Below, in pieces: positions 7,195 to 15,744 of a stretch of DNA of 64,000 nucleotides. The stretch comes from Desulfomonilaceae bacterium. Lineage in GTDB: Bacteria > Desulfobacterota > Desulfomonilia > Desulfomonilales > Desulfomonilaceae. Numbering within the stretch: the stretch's first letter is position 1; the number at the start of each line of letters is the position of its first letter. The DNA lies in assembly GCA_041662605.1 (NCBI GenBank), contig JBAZSD010000002.1:248001-312000 (forward strand), given 5' to 3'. The notes under the pieces are model-generated. The model made no database searches and was not told the DNA's origin. It saw only the letters and a list, made by a program, of their open reading frames with translations. The position numbers and the translations under genes are program-made.

Positions 7195-8741
7195 TATTTT
7201 TTGCTTGAACTCCGAGAAGACACGGCGGTTCTCATGGTTTCCCAGGGATAGATAGCTGTGGCCATACGCTCGACTGGAAGGAACACTTCAAAGGTAGAGC
7301 CTTTACCGGGCTCAGATGATACCCGAACGGCTCCTCGATGCTCCTCCAGCAACAAATGCGCCTTGGTCAATCCCATGCCGGCGCCGGACGTTTTTGATGT
7401 AAAAAACGGGTTAAATATATCTGAAATGTCCTCTCTGTGTATGCCCACACCATTATCAATAAAAGAGACAAGAATACCGGACCTGAGATTCTTGATCGCT
7501 ATACGCAGTCGCCCCCCATTGGGCATAGCTTCAAAGGCGTTTCGGATAAGATTGAAAAACACTTCTTCAATTGCGGTTACGTCAACATTAATTTCTGGAA
7601 GATTTTTCTCAGCTTCGATACTGAAGCTGATCTTTTTTGCGAAAGTCTCGGGTATCAATTGAATAGCCTTGTCCCTCGCCCGTTCCACGAGGGGGATCAC
7701 GTCCGTCTTCACAAAATCGAAGTGGTATAATTTGGAGAAACGGACATATTCTTCAATATCCTTGACCATTTTTTCAAGGCGGACCACGTCACGAAGCATG
7801 ATGTCCGTATATTTCCATACGGTGGAATCCTCTTCAGACATGTTATTTAATCTCTGGGTGAACCCGCCCAACGAAGTGAGGCAGTTTCTAACTTCATGGG
7901 CCACACCCTCTACAACTTTACCAAGCGAGGCCAGTTTTTCAGACTGCTTGAGACGTCTCTCAACCTCGTACACACGGGTTAATTCAGTAATGACAATAAC
8001 TATCCCCCGCGGCCGATTGTTTTCCGTTATGATTGAGGTCGAAAGATAACCCGGAAATGTTGAGTTGTCCTTTTTTCTGAAATGGAATTCGCCTTCAACC
8101 TTTCCATCTCGCAGGGTGTCTTTCACAAGATCACGCTGTAGCAGGTCTCTGGCCTCCCCGCGAATGAGAAAATGAATATCTTTGTCCTTCAGTTCCTCAA
8201 ATCTGTATCCCCAAAGGTTGGACGCCGCCCGATTGATCGACTGGATCTTTCCACCCAGATCGGTAGTGATTAGCCCTTCATTAATAAGCGTAGTAAGATG
8301 GGCGAGAAATCTTTCGCTTCTACGGATTTCTTTCTTGAGGCGTACATTCTCCTCACCAAAACGACGATTCTCAAGAAGTTTTTCCGCCAGGGCCACAACA
8401 TCCTCGGCTGCGAAAGGTTTGGTGAGATAGTCATCCGCCCCAAGCTTCATGGCTTTCACACCTATCTGGGGATTCTCGGCGGAGGACATTACAATTACTG
8501 TCATACGAGGTAGCTTTTCCTTAGCGAATCTGAGAGTCTCCAACCCATCTATCCTGGGCATGTGAACATCTATGAGGGCAATGTCCGGTTGCTCCTTTAC
8601 AAGTAGGTCTTTTCCCTCTGAGCCGTCGAACGCCTGAAAAACCTCAAAACCATGTTCTTCAAAGACATCCCGGAGCATGTTGTTCAAAATCGTTGAGTCT
8701 TCAGCGATCAATATTTTAGGATTTTCTAGCCCTGAAGCCAT
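7194..8741 (-). CDS. Hybrid signalling protein: receiver, PAS and histidine kinase
   Basis: The 515-residue protein begins with a CheY-like receiver (about residues 9-125) carrying the phospho-acceptor D58 in IALIDVHMPR and K108 in LTKPF. A PAS domain (about 145-260) follows, then HisKA with H282 in GVAHEVRN, and a HATPase domain (about 375-490) with NLIRNAFEAMPNGG, DNGVGI and FFTSKTSGAGMGL. There is no membrane segment, so it is a cytosolic kinase whose input is probably a phosphorelay into its own receiver plus a PAS ligand. No cognate regulator gene lies nearby. It sits between the YHS protein and pgsA, 15 bases from the former. Confidence 0.9.
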   Translation of the reverse strand: MASGLENPKILIAEDSTILNNMLRDVFEEHGFEVFQAFDGSEGKDLLVKEQPDIALIDVHMPRIDGLETLRFAKEKLPRMTVIVMSSAENPQIGVKAMKLGADDYLTKPFAAEDVVALAEKLLENRRFGEENVRLKKEIRRSERFLAHLTTLINEGLITTDLGGKIQSINRAASNLWGYRFEELKDKDIHFLIRGEARDLLQRDLVKDTLRDGKVEGEFHFRKKDNSTFPGYLSTSIITENNRPRGIVIVITELTRVYEVERRLKQSEKLASLGKVVEGVAHEVRNCLTSLGGFTQRLNNMSEEDSTVWKYTDIMLRDVVRLEKMVKDIEEYVRFSKLYHFDFVKTDVIPLVERARDKAIQLIPETFAKKISFSIEAEKNLPEINVDVTAIEEVFFNLIRNAFEAMPNGGRLRIAIKNLRSGILVSFIDNGVGIHREDISDIFNPFFTSKTSGAGMGLTKAHLLLEEHRGAVRVSSEPGKGSTFEVFLPVERMATAIYPWETMRTAVSSRSSSKK

Positions 8742-8756
8742 ATATGGAAACCTGAC

Positions 8757-9062
8757 TCAATTATTGAGAAATCTTTTCCGGCATTCATCCGAGCAAAAAT
8801 AAAAGGTCTGGCCTTTAGCCCGCAAGGTTTTGGCGTCGCGAGCCAGGACGTAAGTTCCGCAAATTGGGTCTTTTACCATTTCGTTAACATCTGTCGAACT
8901 TGATTTCCTGTCAATCCCGCTGGGACTCGAGCCGGCGCCTAACGCTTTAAAAGCCCACGTTAGCAGTCTATAGGCTACATAAATCCATATCGCGGTTATA
9001 ATTATTCTAAGCAACCTGTTCCGCCTTCTGCCGATCGACGCCTTTGAATAGACGCACCCCAC
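8757..9062 (-). CDS. Small membrane-anchored YHS-domain protein
   Basis: One transmembrane helix (IIITAIWIYVAYRLLTWAF) is followed by a linker and a YHS/TRASH-like metal-binding module: DPICGTYVLARDA, then FYFCSDECRKRF. The cysteines C-x(n)-C-x3-C fit a small metal site. The open frame begins at an ATG at 9062 inside folK. A TTG at 9014, overlapping the folK stop, would give about 85 residues starting just before the membrane helix and is a credible alternative through translational coupling. The function is unknown. Similar small YHS proteins often accompany housekeeping operons without a defined role. Confidence 0.7.
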   Translation of the reverse strand: MGCVYSKASIGRRRNRLLRIIITAIWIYVAYRLLTWAFKALGAGSSPSGIDRKSSSTDVNEMVKDPICGTYVLARDAKTLRAKGQTFYFCSDECRKRFLNN

Positions 9063-9540
9063 TGACCTGATTGTCCTCGAGCCCTGCCAGAATCTCGCGT
9101 AAAGACATATTTAGCGCCGGATGCGTAAAGTCAGGGGCGATTTCCACCAGGGGGACCAACACAAAAGCCCTGGACGCCATTCGGGGATGGGGCACTTCCA
9201 ATTCCTTGCTGGAAAAACATCTTGAACCGAACAACAGAAGATCAAGGTCAATCGTCCTCGACCTGTCGCTACTGTGGGAACGACTCTTTCCAAGGGACCT
9301 TTCAATCTTCCTGAGATCGTAAATTAATTGCTCGGGGCTATGGTAGGTCTGAACCTCAACCACAGCGTTGACGAATTCTCCTCCACCGTCTACCAAGCCT
9401 ACAGGAGCAGTCTCGTAAAGGCTGGATATATTCGTGATACATACGCCTTCCAAAGTTTCGATCTTTTTCAATGCGCTATAGAAGGTCTCCTCCGGGTTCC
9501 CAAGATTCCCGCCGAAACCTACATATGCGATTGATCGCAT
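9007..9540 (-). CDS. folK: 2-amino-4-hydroxy-6-hydroxymethyldihydropteridine pyrophosphokinase (HPPK)
   Basis: The product (177 residues) transfers pyrophosphate from ATP to the pterin in folate synthesis. It starts MRSIAYVGFGGNLGNPEETF and carries SSLYETAPVG, the pterin-binding region FVNAVVEVQT, and the HPPK signature RTIDLDLLLFG followed by EVPHPRMASRAFVLVPLVEI. Its 5' end overlaps the FAH-family gene by 22 bases and its 3' end overlaps the YHS ORF. No other folate gene is present. Length is typical. Confidence 0.94.
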   Translation of the reverse strand: MRSIAYVGFGGNLGNPEETFYSALKKIETLEGVCITNISSLYETAPVGLVDGGGEFVNAVVEVQTYHSPEQLIYDLRKIERSLGKSRSHSSDRSRTIDLDLLLFGSRCFSSKELEVPHPRMASRAFVLVPLVEIAPDFTHPALNMSLREILAGLEDNQVSGVRLFKGVDRQKAEQVA

Positions 9541-10283
9541 TGATCCCAGCTTTCGACCCTGTTTGTCAGGGAACCTATACCTTCAATCCTCACCTCAACG
9601 GTATCGCCATTAGCCATTGGACCTATACCGGAAGTGGTTCCGGTGGCGATGACATCCCCCGGGTAAAGTGTCATTACGCTCGTTATGAATTCAACCAGTT
9701 TATTTGGATTGAAGATAAGGTTTGATGTTCTCGATGACTGCTTAATCACCCCATTTAGCAGGAGATCGATCTTGAGATCCGAGGGATCGATATCCGTGTC
9801 GATCCAGGGCCCGATCGGACAGAAAGTGTCAAAACCCTTTGCCCGGGTCCACTGGCCGTCTTTGCTCTGCAAATCTCGGGCAGTCACATCATTGAGGCAC
9901 GTGTAACCGAGTATGACGGCGCCGGCGTCTTTCTCCGGGACTCGTTTGGCCTCCTTGCCAATCACTATCGCTAGTTCAGCTTCGTAATCCACACGAGCGC
10001 TCTGAGGTGGCATTATTACCGTGTCGCCCGGTCCAATTACGCTCGAAGATGGTTTGAGAAAAAGGAGGGGTTCTTCGGGCAGTTTCATGTTCAGTTCTTC
10101 AGCGTGGTCACGATAGTTCAACCCCACAGCCACAATCTTTGAAGGGGAACATGGGGCCAGCAATCTCACGTTGCTCAGGCGCTCTTCTCTCAGGGCAGGA
10201 TTGGCGCCTCCAGGTAGGATCACATCTCCTTCAATTACTCCGGAAAAGATCCCATGCTCTGTCTGGAATCGTACCAATTTCAT
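9519..10283 (-). CDS. Fumarylacetoacetate hydrolase (FAH) family protein
   Basis: The 254-residue protein has the FAH fold: IVAVGLNYRDHAEELN, VDYEAELAIVIGKEA, LGYTCLNDVTARDLQ, KGFDTFCPIGPW and GDVIATGTTSGIG. The residues D-E-x-E around YEAELA supply the divalent-metal site. Members hydrolyse C-C bonds in acylpyruvates or decarboxylate oxaloacetate, and the substrate cannot be told from sequence. Its ATG overlaps the dapB stop by four bases (ATGA), so it is translated with the lysine genes. A housekeeping role such as oxaloacetate or acylpyruvate clean-up is possible. Confidence 0.85.
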   Translation of the reverse strand: MKLVRFQTEHGIFSGVIEGDVILPGGANPALREERLSNVRLLAPCSPSKIVAVGLNYRDHAEELNMKLPEEPLLFLKPSSSVIGPGDTVIMPPQSARVDYEAELAIVIGKEAKRVPEKDAGAVILGYTCLNDVTARDLQSKDGQWTRAKGFDTFCPIGPWIDTDIDPSDLKIDLLLNGVIKQSSRTSNLIFNPNKLVEFITSVMTLYPGDVIATGTTSGIGPMANGDTVEVRIEGIGSLTNRVESWDQCDQSHM

Positions 10284-11095
10284 TTTGTTTCCTTTAGACC
10301 GAGGACATCTCCCATGTCGTACAGCCGACCGGCCGGTTTATCCGCGAGCCACAGGGCAGCCTGGACGGCGCCCTTAGCGAGAGCGTCCCGACTGTGGGCT
10401 CTATGGGTCAATTCAATCCGTTCACCATTAGTGCAAAACATAACGGTGTGTTCTCCGACTATATCCCCGGCCCTGATCGACATTATACCTATCTCTTTGG
10501 GTTTTCTGGCGCCTACCATACCGTAACGGCCATAAATGCCCACTTCGTCAAGGTCCCTGTCCAGCGCTCCTGCGATAATTTCCGCAAGCTTCGCCGCTGT
10601 TCCGCTAGGAGCGTCCTTTTTCTGATTATGATGGGATTCTATTATTTCAACGTCGTAATTATCCCCAAGGCAGGACGCTACTTTTTCAACCAGGCTAAAC
10701 AGCAGGTTGACACCCAGGCTCATATTCGGCGCCATTAGACAGCGGGTCTTTAACGCGGCTTCATTGACCGCCACTTTCTGCTGATCCGAAAGGCCGGTAG
10801 TTCCTATGACGATCGCTTTTTTCTTTTTTGCAGCCTCTGCGACGTTTCTTGTGGTAGCTTCCGGCGACGAAAAATCTATAAGAACGTCACACGACGCAAT
10901 CGCCGCCTTGTAGTCATCGGTAACAGCAACACCTATTGGGCCTATGCCCGCAATATCTCCGGCGTCTTTCCCAATGCTGGGAACATTGGGAGCGTCCAGC
11001 GCGGCCGTAATTTTTAGTTTGGGATGTTCATGGGACAACGTGATTATCCTTTTTCCCATCCGACCGGCGGCGCCGCTAATTGCAACCTTGATCAT
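10280..11095 (-). CDS. dapB: 4-hydroxy-tetrahydrodipicolinate reductase
   Basis: DapB (271 residues) reduces the product of DapA to tetrahydrodipicolinate on the way to diaminopimelate and lysine. The N-terminal Rossmann motif GAAGRMGKRI and the catalytic and substrate region ESHHNQKKDAPSGTA are present, along with VIGTTGLSDQQK and APNMSLGVNLL. It follows dapA with a 13-base gap and is coupled to the FAH gene by ATGA. Length is normal. Confidence 0.96.
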   Translation of the reverse strand: MIKVAISGAAGRMGKRIITLSHEHPKLKITAALDAPNVPSIGKDAGDIAGIGPIGVAVTDDYKAAIASCDVLIDFSSPEATTRNVAEAAKKKKAIVIGTTGLSDQQKVAVNEAALKTRCLMAPNMSLGVNLLFSLVEKVASCLGDNYDVEIIESHHNQKKDAPSGTAAKLAEIIAGALDRDLDEVGIYGRYGMVGARKPKEIGIMSIRAGDIVGEHTVMFCTNGERIELTHRAHSRDALAKGAVQAALWLADKPAGRLYDMGDVLGLKETK

Positions 11096-11108
11096 ATCTT
11101 CTCCTGAA

Positions 11109-11981
11109 TCATATCAAATTAAATTTGGCCAGAGTCGTTCTGATCTTCTCCAAATTCGCGGCGGAAGGCATACAGAGGGGCAGCCTGAACTCCGGTTCAA
11201 TTTTGCCCATTAGCGATAAAGCCGCTTTTATGGGGATTGGGTTGGTTTCAACAAACATCGTCTGGCAAAGCTCGTAGATTTCAAAATGAGTGGTCCTGGC
11301 TTTGTCAACATCGCCGGCCAGCATGCTCTTTACCATGTCGGACATTCTGTCCGGGATAATGTTCGTCGCCACCGATATTACACCTTTTCCGCCCAGAGCC
11401 ATCAAAGGAAAAGTCATCTGGTCGTCACCAGACAGCACATCAAAATCCGACCCGCAAAGTCTTATGACTTCACTCATTTGCAGGATTGACCCGGAGGCTT
11501 CTTTAACACCTACGATGTTTGGAATCCTGGATAGTTTCTCCATAGTGGAGTTTTCTATGTTTACGCCGGTACGACCCTGAATATTATATAGAACCAATGG
11601 TATATCAACTGCTTCGGCTATTGCCTTAAAGTGATTATAGAGTCCTTCCTGAGTGGGCTTGTTATAATATGGGGAAACGAGCAGAGCAGCGTCCACACCG
11701 ACCTGTTTGGCGTGACGCGTGAGACTTATGGCTTCAGCCGTGCTGTTTGATCCTGTGCCTGCAATAACTTTTACCTGTCCCGAGACTTCTTTGACAGTCA
11801 TTTCTACAACACGATTGTGCTCTTCATGAGTCAGTGTAGGTGATTCACCCGTAGTTCCGCATGGGACGAAACCATTAACTCCACCGTCCATTCCAAATCG
11901 GATCAGGTTTTTGAACGCTTTTTCATCGACCTGTCCGTTTTTAAACGGTGTAACAATTGCTGTGAACGCTCCAGAAAACAT
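11109..11981 (-). CDS. dapA: 4-hydroxy-tetrahydrodipicolinate synthase
   Basis: DapA (290 residues) condenses pyruvate with aspartate semialdehyde. The TIM-barrel motifs are complete: GGVNGFVPCGTTGESPTL, VIAGTGSNSTAEAI, LLVSPYYNKPTQEGLYNHF with the catalytic tyrosine, and the Schiff-base lysine in VGVKEASGS. It starts two bases after the lysA stop and precedes dapB by 13 bases, so lysA, dapA and dapB are one transcription unit. Confidence 0.97.
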   Translation of the reverse strand: MFSGAFTAIVTPFKNGQVDEKAFKNLIRFGMDGGVNGFVPCGTTGESPTLTHEEHNRVVEMTVKEVSGQVKVIAGTGSNSTAEAISLTRHAKQVGVDAALLVSPYYNKPTQEGLYNHFKAIAEAVDIPLVLYNIQGRTGVNIENSTMEKLSRIPNIVGVKEASGSILQMSEVIRLCGSDFDVLSGDDQMTFPLMALGGKGVISVATNIIPDRMSDMVKSMLAGDVDKARTTHFEIYELCQTMFVETNPIPIKAALSLMGKIEPEFRLPLCMPSAANLEKIRTTLAKFNLI

Positions 11982-11983
11982 TA

Positions 11984-13258
11984 TTAGCTCCTTTGTTTTC
12001 CCTCAAGAATGTGACCCGGGATCCTTTCTCCTTTGATCAGATCTTCATAGGTCTCTCTCCGCCTTATCAGGTAATAGTCCGAACCATCAACCAGGACTTC
12101 GGCGCAGCGTGGCCTGGAGTTATAGTTAGATGACATTGAAAATCCGTAGGCCCCCGCGCTCATCACAGCAAGGAGTTCTCCCACCACTGGTTCTTCAATC
12201 TCCCGGCTTCGAGCCAGAAAGTCCCCGGATTCGCAAATAGGACCGACTATGTCGGCGACCATAGTCGGAGCGCCGGATTTTTTAACCTTGGCTATCGAGT
12301 GATAGGCCTTGTACAGGCTGGGTCGGATCAGATCATTCATTGCAGCGTCTACAATGACAAAATTCTTGTCTGACCCACGTTTGTTGTACAACACCCTGGT
12401 AATCATGATACCCGCGTTTCCTACCAGAACTCTACCCGGCTCCATAATGAGAGTAATATTCATGTCTGAAACCAGGTCAAGAACCGCTGCCCCATATTCA
12501 CCCGGAGCGGGAGGGGTTTCCTGGTCGTACGGGATACCGAGCCCGCCTCCAATGTCTAAGTACTTGATGTCAATTCCATCAGCCCTTAAGTTCCCTAAAA
12601 GTGTTCTGAGTATTGAAACAGCCTCCAGGAACGGAGCTAACTCAGTTAACTGGCTGCCGATGTGACAGTCAACTCCTATAGGTTCTATAGCGCTGTATTG
12701 TTTTGCCTGGCGATAAATCTCTCTGGCCTGTTCAATCTGGACACCGAATTTGTTGGATTTCAAACCTGTAGATATATAAGGGTGAGTCAATGGATCTACA
12801 TCAGGATTGACACGAAGAGCTACCCTGGCCTTCTGGCCCATGGCTGCGGCTCTTTCATTCAAAAGACCGAGTTCCTCTTCAGATTCAACGTTAAACATCA
12901 ATATATCAGCATGAAGCGCTTCATCTATCTCATACGCCTTTTTGCCAACACCCGAGTAAACAATCCTGGAAGGAGAAACACCAGCTCTCAGCGCCCTGAA
13001 AAGCTCGCCGCCCGATACAATATCAACTCCGCCGCCCAAATTCCCGAAGATCTTCAGGATCGCCAGATTGGAGCACGCTTTCATTGAAAAACAGATCACA
13101 TGAGGCGCATCTAGAAAGGGGGCCTCGAAAGTCCTGAAATGCCTTTCCAGTGTCCTGCGGCTGTAGATAAAAAGAGGGGTTCCGAATTCCTCGACTATGA
13201 GCCTCACCGGGGCCTGTTCGCAAAAAAGTTCGTTGTTCTGGTAACTGAAATGATGCAT
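11984..13258 (-). CDS. lysA: Diaminopimelate decarboxylase
   Basis: LysA (424 residues) is the PLP enzyme that makes lysine from meso-diaminopimelate. The PLP lysine lies in CFSMKACSNLAIL, a variant of the usual YAVKAN. GGGVDIVSGGELFRAL, GVDCHIGSQLTEL, DIGGGLGIPY, EPGRVLVGNAG and CESGDFLA are all present. Its order (lysA first, dapA, dapB next) and minimal gaps show one operon. It follows the FN3 lipoprotein gene by 15 bases. Confidence 0.96.
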   Translation of the reverse strand: MHHFSYQNNELFCEQAPVRLIVEEFGTPLFIYSRRTLERHFRTFEAPFLDAPHVICFSMKACSNLAILKIFGNLGGGVDIVSGGELFRALRAGVSPSRIVYSGVGKKAYEIDEALHADILMFNVESEEELGLLNERAAAMGQKARVALRVNPDVDPLTHPYISTGLKSNKFGVQIEQAREIYRQAKQYSAIEPIGVDCHIGSQLTELAPFLEAVSILRTLLGNLRADGIDIKYLDIGGGLGIPYDQETPPAPGEYGAAVLDLVSDMNITLIMEPGRVLVGNAGIMITRVLYNKRGSDKNFVIVDAAMNDLIRPSLYKAYHSIAKVKKSGAPTMVADIVGPICESGDFLARSREIEEPVVGELLAVMSAGAYGFSMSSNYNSRPRCAEVLVDGSDYYLIRRRETYEDLIKGERIPGHILEGKQRS

Positions 13259-13273
13259 TCGATTTCCCGTAAA

Positions 13274-14314
13274 TCAGTAGTTATATCTCAGAGCTTCTGA
13301 CGCCGTTCGCGCTGATTCTTCATCAGGCTTTCCATTGGGAAAGGCGGTAACAGCGTATCGGTAAGTTCTCCCCTTGGTAACCCGGTTATCTAGCAACCAG
13401 GCGGCTTTCACAGGTTCAGGGTTCACTTTCTGAAATACGCCGCCGCCCTCGGAACGATAAACGTTGTAGCGGGTTTCCTCGTTTTCTATCTTAACCGGGT
13501 TCCAGTACACCCTAATTCCCTGACGGCTCATCGCTACATTCACATCTTCGGGGGCTCCCCAGTAGACGCCTGGCGCAGTAGCTTCCACGACATTTGAGGG
13601 GTTGGATTCGACCAGCGTTCCTTTGTTCGATTTCACAGACCGGATAGCGTAATAATACTTTGTGTTTTTTTCCAGGTCTTTGTCCACGAACCATGGTTCT
13701 CGGTAAGGAGCTGTTCCGATTGCTTTCATCTGCTTTATGTTGTTGACGGTTCCTCTAAAAACTTCGTAACGGTCTATTTTTTCATCGCTCGGCGCTGACC
13801 ACTGCAGCCTGATGTGGCCTTCATCAGGCTGAGCCGTGAGACTTGTCGGAGCGGTCGGTGGAGCTTCATAATAAACATCCACAGGGTTTCCAATTCGACC
13901 TTCCCGGCCGCGCATGTTATACGCGGCTACGGCGTAAGTATAAATCTTACCCAGAGAAACATCATTGTCTCTAAAGATCACCTCATTGTCTTTTATTTCC
14001 GCGTTGGAAGGTGTTTGAAAATCTATGTTGGTTAACAACTCGCGCTTATCCTGACAATCTACGCAGTCTTCATCGACGCCTCGCGATCCCCGGTATACCT
14101 TGAATCCAGACAAATCCGTCAACTTGGAACCGTCTGAATTCAAACCAGGAACAGTCCATTTCAGTTTTATCCCATTTGGGTCCGCTTTGACGTCGATAGT
14201 CTTGATTTCCGCAGGGATTCTGGTCGCTGTTGGTCTAGGGTTAGTCTTATAGCCACAAGACCAGAGCGAGCCCACGAAAATGAGAAAAATCAACGGTAAA
14301 GCAAACTTCTTCAA
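13274..14314 (-). CDS. Lipoprotein with fibronectin type III domains
   Basis: The TTG at 14314 overlaps the argH stop (GATTGA) and opens a lipoprotein signal: MKKFALPLIFLIFVGSLWSC with the lipobox cysteine at residue 20. A longer ORF start upstream would bury this signal inside argH sequence and was rejected. The mature part of about 325 residues contains two to three FN3-like domains (IKLKWTVPGL with FKVYRG; IRLQWSAPSDEKIDRYEVFR; IRVYWNPVKIENEETRYNVY). It carries CGYKTNPRP after the signal, as in the family of bacterial lipoproteins found next to argH or lysA. It is anchored in the cell envelope and its role is unknown. Confidence 0.82.
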   Translation of the reverse strand: MKKFALPLIFLIFVGSLWSCGYKTNPRPTATRIPAEIKTIDVKADPNGIKLKWTVPGLNSDGSKLTDLSGFKVYRGSRGVDEDCVDCQDKRELLTNIDFQTPSNAEIKDNEVIFRDNDVSLGKIYTYAVAAYNMRGREGRIGNPVDVYYEAPPTAPTSLTAQPDEGHIRLQWSAPSDEKIDRYEVFRGTVNNIKQMKAIGTAPYREPWFVDKDLEKNTKYYYAIRSVKSNKGTLVESNPSNVVEATAPGVYWGAPEDVNVAMSRQGIRVYWNPVKIENEETRYNVYRSEGGGVFQKVNPEPVKAAWLLDNRVTKGRTYRYAVTAFPNGKPDEESARTASEALRYNY

Positions 14315-15720
14315 TCGGAGTTGATTTTTCCCTTTTTGCCATCGGCTTGAGAATCGCGCCCGGCTTGCCGCAGGAATTCCATGCCTTCTTCCAACTGGCG
14401 CGTCACGCTCTGTTTTCCGGTAGCGCCCTCCTGACATCTTGATTCGACCATTTCTTCCGGCGTTGGAGGAATAAAGCCGGGTTCGGATGTTTTTCCACGG
14501 ATAATAGCGCCGACGTGAGCGTGCGCCTCGCGAAACGGCATTCCCTGACGGGCAAGAGAGTCTGCCACGTCGGTCGCTGCAAGGTACGGAGCCGACGCCG
14601 CTTCCAACATGACGTCACCCCTGAATCTGATCCCTTTTATCACGCCGGTCATGACCTTAAGGCTGTTGATCGTCGTGTCGATGGCGTCAAAGACGGGTTC
14701 TTTGTCTTCCTGGAGATCCTTGTTGTAAGTCAGTGGCAATCCCTTAAGGATGGTAAGAAGCGCAACCATATCTCCATAAACTCGGCCTGTTTTTCCTCTC
14801 ACCAATTCACACGCGTCGGGATTTTTTTTCTGAGGCATGATGCTTGAACCGGAGCAAAAAGCATCGGGAAGTTCCACAAAAGCGAATTCGGACGATGACC
14901 ACATGATAAGCTCTTCGGAAAAACGGGACAGATGCGCCATCACCAGACAACAATTGAAGACGAACTCGGCTGCGAAATCCCTATCCGAAACCGCATCCAT
15001 AGAGTTTCGGCTCAATTTGGAAAACTTCAGGTATTCGGCCGTCATCCTGCGGTTGATAGCAAAGGTGGTCCCAGCGAGAGCGGCCGACCCGAGAGGCATT
15101 TCATCGATTCTTTGGTCAGTGTCGGTAAACCGCTCCCAGTCCCTACGGAACATTTGAAAATAGGCCATTAAATGATGAGACACCCTTACAGGCTGAGCCC
15201 TTTGCAAATGAGTATAGCCTGGAAAAATCAGGTCAAGATTCTCTTCCGCCTTTTCCATCAAACCCTTGTTAATATCGAGAAGGGATTCCTTTATCAAAGT
15301 CGACTGATTTCTCAGAAATAAACGAAGATCCAGCGCTATCTGATCGTTTCTGCTACGAGCCGTATGAAGCTTCCCGGCTACATCACCGATTTTAGCTTTC
15401 AGCGCTTCTTCGATGTTTATATGAACGTCTTCCAGATCCTCCTGAAATTCGAACCGGCCATTCTCAAAATCATCCAGGACATCATTGAGCCCCTCTTCAA
15501 TACGTTTCGCTTCATCCAGCGGGATTATGCCCTGAGCGCCCAGCATACGCACGTGGGCGACGCTGCCCTGTACATCCTCTCTGAATAGACGTCGATCAAA
15601 CGAGATTGAAGCGTTGAATTTCGCAAAAAGCGGATTCATGCCTTCTTTGAATCGGCCCTTTCTAATGCCGGAAGAGCCGTCAGTTTTACCCGGAATATTC
15701 ATACTGTTTTTCGAGCCCAT
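14311..15720 (-). CDS. argH: Argininosuccinate lyase
   Basis: ArgH (469 residues) cleaves argininosuccinate to arginine and fumarate. The superfamily signature GSSIMPQKKNPDACELVRGK is present, with TARSRNDQIALDLRLFLR, the active-site region GYTHLQRAQPVRVSHHL and KDLQEDKEPVFDA. An N-terminal extension of about 25 residues precedes the usual start, so a start at the ATG at 15702 or 15639 (MNPLFAKFNASISFD) is possible. It lies 24 bases behind argG and overlaps the lipoprotein start. Confidence 0.95.
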   Translation of the reverse strand: MGSKNSMNIPGKTDGSSGIRKGRFKEGMNPLFAKFNASISFDRRLFREDVQGSVAHVRMLGAQGIIPLDEAKRIEEGLNDVLDDFENGRFEFQEDLEDVHINIEEALKAKIGDVAGKLHTARSRNDQIALDLRLFLRNQSTLIKESLLDINKGLMEKAEENLDLIFPGYTHLQRAQPVRVSHHLMAYFQMFRRDWERFTDTDQRIDEMPLGSAALAGTTFAINRRMTAEYLKFSKLSRNSMDAVSDRDFAAEFVFNCCLVMAHLSRFSEELIMWSSSEFAFVELPDAFCSGSSIMPQKKNPDACELVRGKTGRVYGDMVALLTILKGLPLTYNKDLQEDKEPVFDAIDTTINSLKVMTGVIKGIRFRGDVMLEAASAPYLAATDVADSLARQGMPFREAHAHVGAIIRGKTSEPGFIPPTPEEMVESRCQEGATGKQSVTRQLEEGMEFLRQAGRDSQADGKKGKINSD

Positions 15721-15744
15721 TTTTAAGTCGCTATAGATTCCAGC

